Assembly (NCBI GenBank): GCA_024516035.1
Contig: CM044959.1
Coordinates: forward strand, 27,678,605 to 27,742,604
Direction: 5' to 3'
DNA length: 64,000 nt
Source: Bactericera cockerelli
Lineage: Eukaryota > Arthropoda > Insecta > Hemiptera > Triozidae
The notes under the pieces were generated by a model. The model worked only from the letters and a program-made list of their open reading frames with translations. It searched no databases and was not told where the DNA came from. A program made the position numbers and the translations under genes. This document shows, in pieces, positions 59,301-63,606 of this stretch. Numbering within the stretch: position 1 is the stretch's first letter; each line of letters opens with the position of its first letter.

Positions 59301-61752
59301 ACTATCAGATAATTACAAATTATTATACAAAATTGAAAACAATATAAGAAAAAGAAAAAAAAAAAAAACAAAATTCGAGAAAAAATATATACACACACAT
59401 GTCCTAACTAAAGGGCGGGTACTTGCCTTTGGCAATCTCTTCCACCCAATCCATATTAGACTTGACAACATAAAAAAACTGCATACATTCATAGAAGATA
59501 GATAAAATAACATTAACCTTTAACACTTTGAGTCCCAGAGCTGGGATCGGCGAGTGAGCACGAGGGACCACAAATTTCAGAACCCAACACTCATACATTG
59601 CTCTCAAGGAACACTAGAACCTATTCCCTATGAGAAACACATAGAAACGAATACCATAGAGAATGCTCATGTCTTCAAAGTAAAGGAAGGTCGTGAATAC
59701 CATATAGAGTACTCATGTCCACTGTCAATTTTCGGGTGAGGGTCATATATGGTACTCATGTCCTTTGTGAAATGTCAGCTGAGAGTCATATATGGTATTC
59801 ATTGGCTCAAAGTGTTAAAACAAAGAAGACTATACCATTTGTAGGATTATTGAACTATTCTTAGGACCCAGAACTGAACGCGTCTCGTGTCTGTCCTCAG
59901 GGTTCCTCTAGTTTCCTGCAACGTGTCCAGCACGCCTCACCAGGCCAGCAGCAAGGTGGACAAGGCGACCAAGACTGATGACGTGGAGGCCGCACCCCCA
60001 CCTCCCCCCCCGGCCACGGCCGAGTCTGCCCCGCCCCCCGGGCCTGGGGAACCCGCGGCCCCCCCCATGAACACTGTGGCCACCATGACTGACGCCCCCC
60101 CTGCCCCTCCCGCGCCCCACAACAACTCTTCCCCTCTTGTATCTGTAAATCAGGTGAGCACCTCTGCTCCGTTTTTGTGTGGGGCTCCTAGTACCTACGA
60201 GATGCAACTTGTAAATATGTAGTATGAATATTATTCATTTTTGAAGAAAAAAAACTCCAAAGAAGATTATTGATAACCAAATCCCGAGCTAACAATATAA
60301 CTTTATAGCTATTGTTTTTTTTACGTTATAACGAGTTTTCCTATTCTAAGCGGAAGGAAAATGAAGATTTAAACGTTATATCGAGGTTCTACTATGTAAA
60401 TTACCATTATTATATGTATGTATTAAAATTTACCACACAACAAAGAGTAATAAGTAGTAGCTAATTTACCAGTTTTAAAAGTTTGTTGACAGACTAAAAA
60501 TCCATTTCTCTTTGTTCTGATTTCAGGCTGTGACTAGTTTAAATAGTAATGTTAGCAGTGAAAGTGTCGGCAGCGGAGGCCCGAGACTGAGCTATGCCCA
60601 GGTCGCTCAACACTTTAAAAACAACAACGACGCCAACAAGCATCCCGAAACTAATAACAACACCAGCACCAATAATAATAACAGTAATACTCCGGCTACC
60701 AAGGAAGTGGCGAGCGAGCCACAGCACAACTACCACCACCATCAGTACGACTATCAGAGCAGTGGCTACCATCACTATCATCCGAGGTCTTCTTCTTCCA
60801 TACGAGGTAATAGAATGAGTCAGCCACGCTACTGTAGGTTATTGTTTGATATGAAAAAATAGTCATGAGCGCGGTATAAAGGGGTTTGTTCACCATACAG
60901 TTTTAATACTTTTTTACATGCTTTACCTTTTTACTTTTTCTATATTTCGACCGAATGTACTCACCAAACCGATTAAATTGTATGGCACTGTCTAACTAGA
61001 AGTTCAAATTGTAATTACTTCCGATAAATTTCGGATATTAAAAATCGGAAGTATTGTGCTCGTTTTTTTATTATTAAAACCGACAACTAAGTGTCCGTCT
61101 TTATATTATTCTCATTATGTTTCTGTTCTAAATAGTCCAGATATCAATTTTAGGACATATTCATAAAGGCCCGTATATACTCCCTAAAACGACACCGTTT
61201 AACAGCAGTTGAAGTGCCAAAGTTTCGGTTTTCATTTTACTGTATTTTTACTTTAAACCCTACCACCATGCAAAATTTTAGCCTTCTAGGATGTCGGGAA
61301 GAGCCTCATAATTTTGATGATCTGTGAGTCAGTGCGTCAGTTACAAAATCGCAAATTTTAAAAATACCTTTCTCCAAAAGTCATTACAAAAAGTGTTGAC
61401 TCTTGTAATTTTCAGTGTGTTTTTAGTGACACTAAAAGAACATATGTGTCAAATTTCATGGCTCCATGGTCAATAGAACCGAAGATATAAAGGTGTGAAA
61501 AACTGGGTGAATCTGTTCGTCTAAAGATTCTGCAGTGCTTGCTGGAACTTGGCCTGGCGCACTGCCGCGCGCTCAGATACCGTAAACTACTAACATTTTT
61601 GTGTGTTTTGCAGACGGAGGAGGCGGCGGCAGGGAGCTATGCGTGGGGCCAGGGGCACAGGCCAGGACATGCGGGGTGGGCGAGGCAGGGGCGGCATGGA
61701 CAACACGAGGCGGATCAGTCGCCCTCGCTCGCCCGCGCTCAGCAACAAATAG
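19867..61752 (+). CDS. LARP4: La-related protein 4 (LARP4/4B-type), ~15 coding exons
   Basis: LARP4 proteins are cytoplasmic; they bind poly(A) and mRNA through a La motif and RRM, contact poly(A)-binding protein and RACK1, and favour mRNA stability and translation. Modelled exons: 19867-19992 and 24402-24504 (both provisional), 38779-39058, 40109-40245, 43580-43833, 45346-45699, 46342-46544, 46971-47007+47076-47350, 48028-48170, 48668-48904, 54808-54967, 55436-55645, 59901-60153, 60527-60837, 61614-61752. The total is 3222 bases, 1073 residues. La motif about residues 153-231 ([31 protein letters not shown]), RRM-like domain about 234-310 ([33 protein letters not shown]). Downstream are the family's short conserved blocks [42 protein letters not shown] and an RGG-rich end finishing [14 protein letters not shown]. 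No convincing PAM2w motif was found at the N-terminus. Introns are packed with transposons. The third exon pair needs a 68-bp intron to keep frame. Confidence 0.93.
21023..21060. repeat. Recurrent ACTTCCGAT hairpin
   Basis: TACTTCCGATTTCTAATA against TTAGAAATTTATCGGAAGTA, the same hairpin as at 17236 and 61015. Lies in a LARP4 intron. Confidence 0.65.
21470..21660 (-). repeat. tRNA-derived SINE, family 2, inverted
   Basis: Inverse of the body and head seen at 42810-42940: GATATCACAACTACTCAAACTAG, CTTGAACCACCGACCT (inverse B box) and AAGTCCGCTG, given in pieces. The left part (CTTGTTCATACTGCCGAGGT...AAAAGTCCCTTTACTCCAGC) also recurs at 43970-44020. Confidence 0.55.
22026..22099. repeat. (GA)n microsatellite
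   Basis: About 74 bases of GA dinucleotides with rare interruptions on the plus strand. It creates artefactual RE/RS-rich open frames on both strands, which are not genes. Confidence 0.95.
22615..24205. repeat. 26-bp pyrimidine minisatellite, about 61 copies
   Basis: The unit is CTCTCCCTATCATCTATCTC plus CCACTT (26 bases). Variants recur in order: ...TTATCTATCTAACACTT, ...CAATCATCTATC..., TCATTGATATTTCACTT and CTATCGCCCACTT. Between about 23030 and 23450, three variant units repeat as a 78-base block, a higher-order period. The plus strand is almost only C, T and A. It lies in a LARP4 intron and ends 196 bases before the exon at 24402. Confidence 0.97.
24402..24504 (+). CDS. LARP4: LARP4 candidate second exon (provisional)
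   Basis: Acceptor TTCCAG, open frame [20 protein letters not shown]...EADE and donor GAAG|GTAAGA. It ends one base into a codon, exactly what the La-motif exon at 38779 needs (G + GA = Gly). The acidic, low-complexity composition suits the region upstream of a LARP4 La motif. It lies about 200 bases after the pyrimidine minisatellite. Confidence 0.6.
24893..25005 (+). repeat. tRNA-derived SINE, family 1, short copy
   Basis: A box-like TTATCTCAGTGGTAAGGTA, B box in GGGTTCGATTCCC, then GGCTGTGAAACACTCGA as in the copy at 244-545 but without the long body. Acceptor arms do not pair, so it is not scored as a tRNA gene. Confidence 0.6.
25010..27732. other. LARP4 intron sequence, nothing recognised
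   Basis: AT-rich intronic DNA with short A tracts. No coding exon, transposon terminus or tandem repeat could be supported. The open frames here are short and unspliced. Confidence 0.4.
27733..27970 (+). mobile_element. Complete Helitron-like non-autonomous element, 238 bp
   Basis: Starts TCTATATATAAAACAG after A and ends GGCTAG before T. The body matches the inverted copy at 16974-17218 (shared GGACTACCTACCTATGTTTG, TTGTCCGGAGTTGTTTAGCC and GGCATTGCTGTCCAGCAGTA blocks). Lies in a LARP4 intron. Confidence 0.75.
28003..28140. repeat. Foldback element, ~60-bp arms
   Basis: GGATGGCTAGAATAGCTTGGG...GTCTTAG...TTTGCTAGAGTGAAAATTAGTG is inverted as CACTAATTTTTACTCTAGC...CTAAGACCAT...CCATCC. The arms carry a few mismatches and a small middle. 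A short MITE in a LARP4 intron. Confidence 0.75.
29333..29580 (-). repeat. T tract plus GC-rich dispersed repeat
   Basis: About 30 T then a GC-rich segment with CACATTAACCTCACCCAGCCTGGGT. The reverse complement of that phrase, including AACCCAGGCTGGGTGAGG, also occurs at about 3566-3590, so this is a dispersed family. Read on the minus strand it ends in poly(A), as a retroposed element would. Confidence 0.5.
29798..30610. repeat. Tandem duplication, period about 500 bp
   Basis: The block from CTCTCAGAAGCTG to AACTGCTTCTCAAA occurs at 29798-30080 and again at about 30298-30600, with a few substitutions. Both copies contain similar coding-like phrases ([20 protein letters not shown] in the second), with stops and frameshifts. 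Probably a degraded gene fragment of a mobile element. Confidence 0.7.
31609..32085 (+). repeat. Repeat family Y, copy 1 (~480 bp)
   Basis: Matches 36506-36975 nearly throughout: CAGATGTACTAGAACTTGCT, AAGTGTTCAAATTCTGCCAC, TTTATTTACCGAGGTGAAGT, CTGCAGAAATCTATGCCTTG. Copy 1 has a 24-base internal duplication around 31669-31706. Lies in a LARP4 intron. Confidence 0.8.
32251..32798. mobile_element. 548-bp foldback element, ~230-bp arms
   Basis: TATCCCCCCAAAAACACCAC...GGTTAAAAAAAAG at the left is repeated inverted at the right, and the arms are nearly perfect. The middle (32478-32560) contains AATGGCGGTCG inverted as CGACCGCCATT. A related single end occurs at about 41470-41505. No coding sequence. 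Confidence 0.88.
33288..33500 (+). repeat. ~57-bp minisatellite, about 3.5 copies
   Basis: The phrase AGAAGGC(A/C)ATGCCT...AGTAGGGTTAGG recurs at intervals of about 57 bases with differences between units. Lies in a LARP4 intron. Confidence 0.75.
33700..33850 (-). repeat. tRNA-derived SINE, family 3, inverted
   Basis: Contains CCTCACGAGGTATGAGTG, then GGGGATCGAACCC (inverse B box) and CTACCCACTTGGCCAAAGT (inverse A box region). Matches the copy at 8440-8622. The following 33850-33960 resembles the flank at 37850-37960 (AGTGGGTAGCATCGACATTA), so the family is longer than the head. Confidence 0.55.
34014..34257. repeat. 244-bp foldback element
   Basis: CGCCGCTGCAAACACAAACT...GTCGTATCTGC at the left is inverted at the right end; both arms include ACATAGTGGTT/AACCACTATGT. 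The middle repeats TCGTATCTG again. No coding sequence. Confidence 0.85.
34318..34392 (-). repeat. tRNA-derived SINE head, inverted
   Basis: CCCGCCAGGATTCGAACCCATG gives an inverse B box (GGGTTCGAATCC) with a head of tRNA size ending near TTGTCTATTGG on the minus strand. The body is not resolved. Confidence 0.45.
34878..37276. mobile_element. 2.4 kb region flanked by 280-bp inverted repeats
   Basis: The arms 34878-35157 and 36997-37276 are nearly identical inverse copies. Each arm's inner end is an 18-base perfect palindrome, ACACCTCGGCCGAGGTGT. The 1.8 kb between holds a copy of repeat Y (36506-36975), two similar AT-rich blocks around 35390 and 35530 and no recognised transposase. The outer ends do not show a classic transposon terminus, so I call it a foldback or inverted duplication. 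Confidence 0.7.
36506..36975 (+). repeat. Repeat family Y, copy 2
   Basis: Near-full copy of 31609-32085 without that copy's internal 24-base duplication. It lies inside the large inverted-repeat region, so it probably travelled with it or inserted into it. Confidence 0.8.
37846..38103 (-). repeat. tRNA-derived SINE, family 3, inverted, long copy
   Basis: TAGTGGGTAGCATCGACATT, ATGCCGCCACTGGTCG, CCTCACGAGGCTAGGG, then GTGATTCGAACCCGGGTCAC (inverse B box) and CTACCGCTAGTCCAAGTG. Longest of the family copies seen. Lies in the LARP4 intron just before the La-motif exon. Confidence 0.6.
38418..38640 (+). repeat. Dispersed repeat R1
   Basis: Shares AAATACACTGCCAATTA, GACACAATACTTCCTCGTGA and CATTCTAGATTCTACA-type blocks with 9085-9310. 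About 140 bases upstream of the LARP4 La-motif exon. Confidence 0.6.
38779..39058 (+). CDS. LARP4: LARP4 exon: Gly/Ser-rich linker and start of La motif
   Basis: Acceptor TTACAG, donor TCAAG|GTAAGA. Encodes about 75 low-complexity residues and then [18 protein letters not shown], the first helices of the La motif. Coding GC content rises sharply over the AT-rich intron. Confidence 0.95.
39079..39240. mobile_element. ~160-bp MITE, 21 bases after a LARP4 exon
   Basis: AGTGAGACT...AAGGGCGGAACTAATAGAC at the left is inverted as GTCTATTAATTCCGCCCTAAGTCTCACT-type sequence at the right (two pieces). It begins just after the donor of exon 38779-39058. No coding sequence. Confidence 0.6.
39700..39890 (+). 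repeat. Dispersed repeat Z, copy 1
   Basis: Shares AAAGTTGGCTC(A/G)TCCTGA, TTTCTATGTGCGATCAACCA and AAACTGCAAGCTAGCCT-type blocks with 41565-41840. The two copies lie on either side of the LARP4 exon at 40109. Confidence 0.6.
40109..40245 (+). CDS. LARP4: LARP4 exon: La motif core
   Basis: Acceptor TCTACAG, donor GAGAG|GTAAGT. Encodes [20 protein letters not shown] and [20 protein letters not shown], covering most of the conserved La-motif aromatic and charged residues that form the RNA pocket. Confidence 0.97.
41565..41840 (+). repeat. Dispersed repeat Z, copy 2
   Basis: Longer copy of 39700-39890, with extra sequence between the first and second shared blocks. It runs directly into the 232-bp tandem array. 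Confidence 0.6.
41861..42760 (+). repeat. Four tandem units of 232-234 bp
   Basis: Units start at 41861, 42093, 42327 and 42560, each with CAGATTATTAGAACCTGATG. Each carries an open stretch after an acceptor-like TTTGCAG that reads [20 protein letters not shown] in units 2 and 3 and a close variant in the others, then a stop. The array lies in the LARP4 intron between the La-motif and RRM exons. Its head resembles repeat Y (CAGATGTACTAGAACTTG... AAATTCTGCCACA). Confidence 0.92.
42810..42940 (+). repeat. tRNA-derived SINE, family 2
   Basis: ACCGACCTCAGTAGCTTGAT (A box region), GGTCGGTGGTTCAAGACCC (B box), then GTAGATTTAGTAAAGCGAG and TTTGAGTAGTTGTG. The best copy of this family in the window. 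Confidence 0.65.
43205..43440 (-). repeat. Dispersed repeat X
   Basis: ATTTATTTATTTACACTTTATT, an A-rich middle, then GGGCGAAGTTAATGCCTTAG and GCATTCTCTGCCACTTAACC. Same layout as 10730-10880 and 59300-59510. Ends about 140 bases before the LARP4 RRM exon. Confidence 0.55.
43580..43833 (+). CDS. LARP4: LARP4 exon: end of La motif and RRM
   Basis: Acceptor CCACAG, donor TTCCAG|GTAACA, phase 2 into phase 0. Encodes [18 protein letters not shown], the RNP-like strands [10 protein letters not shown] and [19 protein letters not shown]. The match to animal LARP4 is close to continuous. Confidence 0.97.
44136..44275. mobile_element. 140-bp MITE with ~26-bp inverted ends
   Basis: TATGAAACAGGATTAGATTT and the following TAATCTA are exactly inverted at 44250-44275. 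The middle is unrelated. A fragment with the same end is seen near 28415-28436. Confidence 0.85.
44597..44740 (+). repeat. Repeat family Y, partial copy 3
   Basis: GCAGATGTACTAGAACTTGA, CCAAGTGTTCAAATTCTGCC and TTTATTTACCGAGGTGAAGT match the first 150 bases of copies 1 and 2. It reads [20 protein letters not shown] in one open frame. Confidence 0.75.
45346..45699 (+). CDS. LARP4: LARP4 exon: RRM end and Pro/Gly-rich region
   Basis: Acceptor CCTCAG, donor ATCTAT|GTGAGT, 118 codons. Begins [12 protein letters not shown], the last RRM strand, then turns Pro/Gly/Met-rich and lacks a recognised domain. Confidence 0.95.
45984..46273. repeat. Inverted repeat, ~38-bp arms, 290 bp overall
   Basis: GGTATATGTAATATTAATAT and AAAACTATGGATTCTTTA at the left are inverted at 46236-46273 with one or two mismatches. 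It includes an A tract near 46218. Lies in a LARP4 intron, ending 68 bases before the exon at 46342. Confidence 0.75.
46342..46544 (+). CDS. LARP4: LARP4 exon: Pro/Gly-rich with [11 protein letters not shown]
   Basis: Acceptor CTTCAG, donor AATAC|GTAAGT. Encodes [15 protein letters not shown] and [14 protein letters not shown], aligning with the FPNGSFVNGF-type block of vertebrate LARP4. Confidence 0.92.
46621..46828. mobile_element. Short Tc1/mariner-type MITE
   Basis: The ends CAGAGGGTGTCGGGGAATTT and GGTACACCCTGTA resemble the CAGGGTG-type termini. A related end with AATTTATGATCTACTCAAATA lies near 21650-21700. No coding sequence. Confidence 0.5.
46971..47350 (+). CDS. LARP4: LARP4 exon with internal 68-bp intron or frame break
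   Basis: Entry from the previous exon is in the frame [12 protein letters not shown], but that frame meets TAG at 47089-47091. Exit to the next exon ([12 protein letters not shown]) and the text [19 protein letters not shown] need another frame. Removing 47008-47075 (GTGAGC...CTCCCAG, 68 bases) restores the frame exactly and gives [13 protein letters not shown]. Without splicing, the protein would end at about residue 525. An indel in the long G and C runs is the other explanation. Histidine runs and [11 protein letters not shown] follow. Confidence 0.8.
47758..48000. mobile_element. 243-bp foldback just upstream of a LARP4 exon
   Basis: Starts TTCTGATATGAAGCATTTTT and ends with its inverse. 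Long T and A runs pair. Inner arms GTTTATGTATTTACAAT, AACATCTTCAACAAACAATG, AGGGTATA and GATAAAAAATC are inverted on the right, leaving a loop of about 15 bases near 47890. It ends 27 bases before the acceptor of exon 48028. Confidence 0.9.
48028..48170 (+). CDS. LARP4: LARP4 exon: [10 protein letters not shown] block
   Basis: Acceptor TTTCAG, donor ATCG|GTGAGT. Encodes [18 protein letters not shown], which matches the RGRRRREDD stretch of vertebrate LARP4, then Ser/Ala-rich sequence. A 243-bp foldback ends only 27 bases before it. Confidence 0.93.
48668..48904 (+). CDS. LARP4: LARP4 exon: [13 protein letters not shown] block
   Basis: Acceptor TGACAG, donor GGCAG|GTAAGA. Encodes [19 protein letters not shown], the counterpart of the family's FDLLASNFPPLPG motif, followed by an Ala/Pro/Thr-rich stretch. 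Confidence 0.95.
49662..50443 (+). pseudogene. LINE ORF1 (L1-type RNA-binding protein), one frameshift
   Basis: The first part (49662 to about 49800) begins [20 protein letters not shown] and looks coiled-coil like. The rest continues in the next frame from about 49802. It includes [14 protein letters not shown], an RRM-like strand, then [19 protein letters not shown] and [18 protein letters not shown], like the RRM and C-terminal domains of L1 ORF1. A basic tail with Ser/Thr follows. No CCHC zinc-knuckle was seen. The stop TAA (50441-50443) is 32 bases before ORF2. Frameshift position about 49800. Confidence 0.75.
50444..50475 (+). promoter_or_regulatory. Short hairpin between LINE ORF1 and ORF2
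   Basis: GAGCCACCTC and GAGGCGGCTC pair with one mismatch around the loop TTCACACAG. The ORF2 ATG follows directly after. A role in ORF2 translation after ORF1 is only a suggestion. Confidence 0.45.
50476..53796 (+). pseudogene. LINE ORF2 (endonuclease and reverse transcriptase), two frameshifts
   Basis: The endonuclease (50476 to about 51300) is an APE-type fold with [22 protein letters not shown] and SDHFP motifs, so its catalytic core looks intact. A frameshift near 51290-51315 joins [20 protein letters not shown]. The reverse transcriptase (51354-53303) has [43 protein letters not shown] (motif A), [13 protein letters not shown] (motif B) and [10 protein letters not shown] (motif C). A second frameshift near 53290 leads to a C-terminal part with C-X2-C-X9-H-X4-C ([19 protein letters not shown]) and a stop at 53794-53796. 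Two small indels are the only lesions seen, so the copy may be recent. Confidence 0.88.
54808..54967 (+). CDS. LARP4: LARP4 exon: Ser/Thr/Pro-rich
   Basis: Acceptor CCACAG, donor AACAG|GTCACT. Encodes a Ser/Thr/Ala-rich stretch ending [13 protein letters not shown], which continues into [10 protein letters not shown] in the next exon, matching ENRMSDVVKGV of vertebrate LARP4. Reading through the donor meets TGA in 12 bases. Confidence 0.9.
54982..55150 (+). repeat. 36-bp tandem repeat, five copies
   Basis: TCTAGATTACACTTTCTTTC occurs at 54982, 55018, 55054, 55090 and 55126. Units alternate between CTTTCAGGCGACTCTCG and CTTTTATGTTACTCTCG types. It starts 15 bases after the donor of LARP4 exon 54808-54967. 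Because 36 is a multiple of three, it leaves open frames that are artefacts. Confidence 0.92.
55436..55645 (+). CDS. LARP4: LARP4 exon: [10 protein letters not shown] block
   Basis: Acceptor TTCTAG, donor GATAA|GTGAGT. Encodes [17 protein letters not shown], then a Pro-rich and Ser/His-rich stretch. Phase 1 in, phase 2 out, consistent with both neighbours. Confidence 0.93.
55695..56612 (+). mobile_element. Tc1/mariner-like transposon, internally deleted transposase
   Basis: Perfect 26-base inverted ends starting CAGGGTGGCGCATAAGTAAT, flanked by TA. The 5' half encodes helix-turn-helix text ([33 protein letters not shown]). The 3' half has the end of a DDE domain, [11 protein letters not shown], then [17 protein letters not shown]. 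The middle, where the first catalytic residue and core would be, is missing; frameshifts and stops are present. Length 918 bases. It lies in a LARP4 intron, 50 bases after an exon. Confidence 0.82.
56808..56840 (+). repeat. Truncated tRNA-derived SINE head, family 3
   Basis: AGTCACCGTGGCCGAGTGGG is the family 3 head; the rest is lost, as the sequence switches to repeat X nearby. Confidence 0.5.
57312..58804. mobile_element. 1.49 kb hAT-type element with 8-bp target duplication
   Basis: Inverted ends CAGTGCCGGATTA and TAATCCGGCACTG flanked by direct copies of GACATACT (57304-57311 and 58805-58812). Short ends beginning CAGTG and an 8-base duplication are marks of hAT elements. Both ends also carry GCCAAGGGCCCCGCGC-type sequence, which recurs inside. 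No transposase is recognisable, so it is non-autonomous. Confidence 0.85.
58504..58722 (-). repeat. tRNA-derived SINE, family 3, inside the hAT-type element
   Basis: TTTGTGGGTAGCGTTACTAA, AATGCCGCCACTGGTCGTTA, CCTCACGAGGTATGAGTGGA and GCTGGGGATCGAACCC (inverse B box). The tRNA-like end is cut short. It is the innermost layer of a nested set. Confidence 0.6.
59901..60153 (+). CDS. LARP4: LARP4 exon: Pro/Ala-rich
   Basis: Acceptor CCTCAG, donor AATCAG|GTGAGC. Encodes [20 protein letters not shown] and a proline/alanine-rich, probably disordered stretch ([11 protein letters not shown]...). Confidence 0.9.
60527..60837 (+). CDS. LARP4: LARP4 exon: RLSYAQVAQ block, two candidate donors
   Basis: Acceptor TTTCAG. 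Encodes [18 protein letters not shown], the counterpart of the family's RKLSYAEVCQ motif, then Asn- and His-rich tracts. The donor after 60837 (TGTAG|GTTATT) keeps the frame of the conserved RGG-rich end and includes SIRGNRMSQ, similar to FRGN of vertebrates. A donor after 60806 (CGAG|GTAATA) looks stronger but puts the last exon in another open frame. Confidence 0.88.
61015..61053. repeat. Recurrent ACTTCCGAT hairpin
   Basis: TTACTTCCGATAAATTTCGG against TTAAAAATCGGAAGTA; third copy of the hairpin at 17236 and 21023. Lies in the last LARP4 intron. Confidence 0.6.
61614..61752 (+). CDS. LARP4: LARP4 last coding exon, RG-rich C-terminus
   Basis: Acceptor TTGCAG. Read in phase 2 it gives [20 protein letters not shown] and [16 protein letters not shown], then TAG. 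The RG repeats and the RRISRPRSP end resemble the vertebrate LARP4 end (RR...PPRSPK). A pseudo-terminus in a second frame runs to a later TGA. Confidence 0.9.
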
Positions 61753-61927
61753 CAGCCGTGCCTGACGATGATACCTCACACGTGGTAAGGGTGAAACAAA
61801 AGTAAACAAGAAAGAAGACCTAACTGCAAGTCAAATAACTAGACTTTTCAAAGCTTAAAAACTTTTCAAAACTTGCTGGATCTATTATGAGTAATTTTCT
61901 CAATGATTCTGAACACATTTAACTCTA

Positions 61928-61933
61928 AATAAA
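61928..61933 (+). terminator. Candidate LARP4 poly(A) signal AATAAA
   Basis: Canonical hexamer 176 bases after the stop codon. Other AT-rich signals may exist downstream, so the real 3' end is uncertain. Confidence 0.4.
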
Positions 61934-62334
61934 TGTAAATTTTGTCTGTTCAGATATCTTATTCTCTGGTTAACCGAATTGAAACTGATAGTAAAACCTT
62001 GTACAAGTGTTTTGTAATTGTTAAAGTTTTCAAATTTTTGGAATACCTTATTAATATAAGATCAGTTTAAAACATTAAATGAAGATGTACTATATTTCTA
62101 GATATTCTGGTCATTTACAGAAGTGATTTTTTTCTGCCATTCTTAGTAAAGTAGGAATTTTTTTTTTAGTACCGCTTTAACTATTAAGTCATTCGCGTAT
62201 TCTGTGGTATATGTTTAGGTTTTTGAGGTATAGAAAAGTAGAATTTATTGCATCTAGGTCATCCCTTAGGGAGGGAATAGGGTCTAAGTTGTTTCTGATT
62301 GATGAATGCAGTGGGCATTCAAAGATGTGGGGCT

Positions 62335-62470
62335 GTGGGCCACACTCAGATTGACACCACACTGACACAAGGGGGGTGCTGAAAAAGATTAAACCTTGTT
62401 TCTTATTTTCTTATTCACCAAGACGCCAGCCCCCTTGTGTCAGTGTGGTGTCAATCTGAGTGTGGCCCAC
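62335..62470. repeat. Inverted repeat with 41-bp arms
   Basis: GTGGGCCACACTCAGATTGA, CACCACACTGACACAAGGGG at the left is exactly inverted at 62430-62470, around a 54-base T-rich loop. A likely small foldback element. Confidence 0.85.
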
Positions 62471-63383
62471 ATTAAAATATTCAATACAGCAATTGTTTTG
62501 CTCTGTTTGGCAGGGATCACAATGAAAAGGATCGTTTCTTGTGCTACTCTGGTGCAGATATTATCACTTGGAGCCTCTGCTGCTGTTCTAGAAATCACAC
62601 ATTATTCTTACAACAATTGTTCGATAATTTTGTTTTGTGTATAAAACGTATATTAGTGCCTAACGTTTCATGATATCAATTTTCTTTTTGTGCCCTATCC
62701 TAATCCTCTGTCGACCTTGGACGTTATCCTTCACTTTATTGATTATTATTTATTGTCCTTCAGGACATACTTTCTTCTCTTGTTTCCTCAATTCTCCTTT
62801 CCTAGCAAGGGCGGTAGATATGTATTCGGGCACAGGCGTAGAAATATACATATATTTTTTTTTATCTTGACACAAGAAGGACTTAGTGAATAATTATGAT
62901 TTTTTCTTTCTTATTTTAAAGTTTTAATTGAAATTTTATTTATTAAATTTGACAAATCTTAAAAAGACATGGATACCAATTCAAAAATGATGTTTTGGCT
63001 GTTTAATTTCTTAGCATGAGTTTAGTGGATATAATTATCATTAATTCAAGTTCGTCTATACAGGGTCTCCAAAGGACATACTAATACTAAAATAATCTCG
63101 AGTAATTTTTCGAAAAATGGAAAAATAAATCAATTTTTTTCTTGTCTTGTAATGAAAAAATTAATTTGTTAAAATGAAGTGAAAATGGTTCCATGTAAAT
63201 TTCCAAATTAACCAAAGTAAATTTTCAAGTAGGTACCTAATAACCAACATTTCGTACCTATTGCCATTGAAAACTTTTTATTTTGTCTATCTCCGTTTGT
63301 CGAAAAATGATCTAAGATTATTTTAGAATGTCCCCTGAACTTGATTGAGAAATTTTCTATAAAAAAACTTCTTATATGTATTA

Positions 63384-63606
63384 CTAGCGGGCTGTCGCCC
63401 GCTTTGCGTGCCGAGGCATGGCCGTGAAAGCAAAAAGTCCTTTTTCGCCAATGGCAGGTGTTGTAGTGGGAATTTTCGAAAAATCCCTATAGACTATAAG
63501 ACAAAGTTACCTACCAAATTTCAGCTTCCTAGGACTTACCAGTTCGGAGAAACAGTGATGATCAGTCAGTTAGTCAGTCAGTGACTTTGACATTTATATA
63601 TTAAGA
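63384..63606 (-). mobile_element. Complete Helitron-like non-autonomous element, 223 bp
   Basis: On the minus strand it starts TCTTAATATATAAATGTC after A and ends with the hairpin CGGGCGACAGCCCG directly followed by CTAG and T. The terminal hairpin, TC start and CTAG end are Helitron marks. A 3'-truncated relative lies at 9710-9917. Confidence 0.78.

Larger units (their letters stand above)
56850..59510 (-). repeat. Dispersed repeat X, interrupted by a foldback
   Basis: The left part (TTTACACTTAATTAATAAGG...) and the right part (AATTACAAATTATTATACAA... CTAACTAAAGGGCGGGTACT, GGCAATCTCTTCCACCC) together match the intact copies at 10730-10880 and 43205-43440. The foldback at 56905-59297 separates them. 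Confidence 0.6.

Noticed and set aside
59887..60222. Open frame starting at 59887 and running past 60153 as a separate protein
   Set aside because: Phase-compatible LARP4 exon with clear acceptor and donor; the ends of the open frame are intronic.
61539..61805. 88-residue open frame including the last LARP4 exon
   Set aside because: Frame does not follow from either candidate donor of the previous exon.
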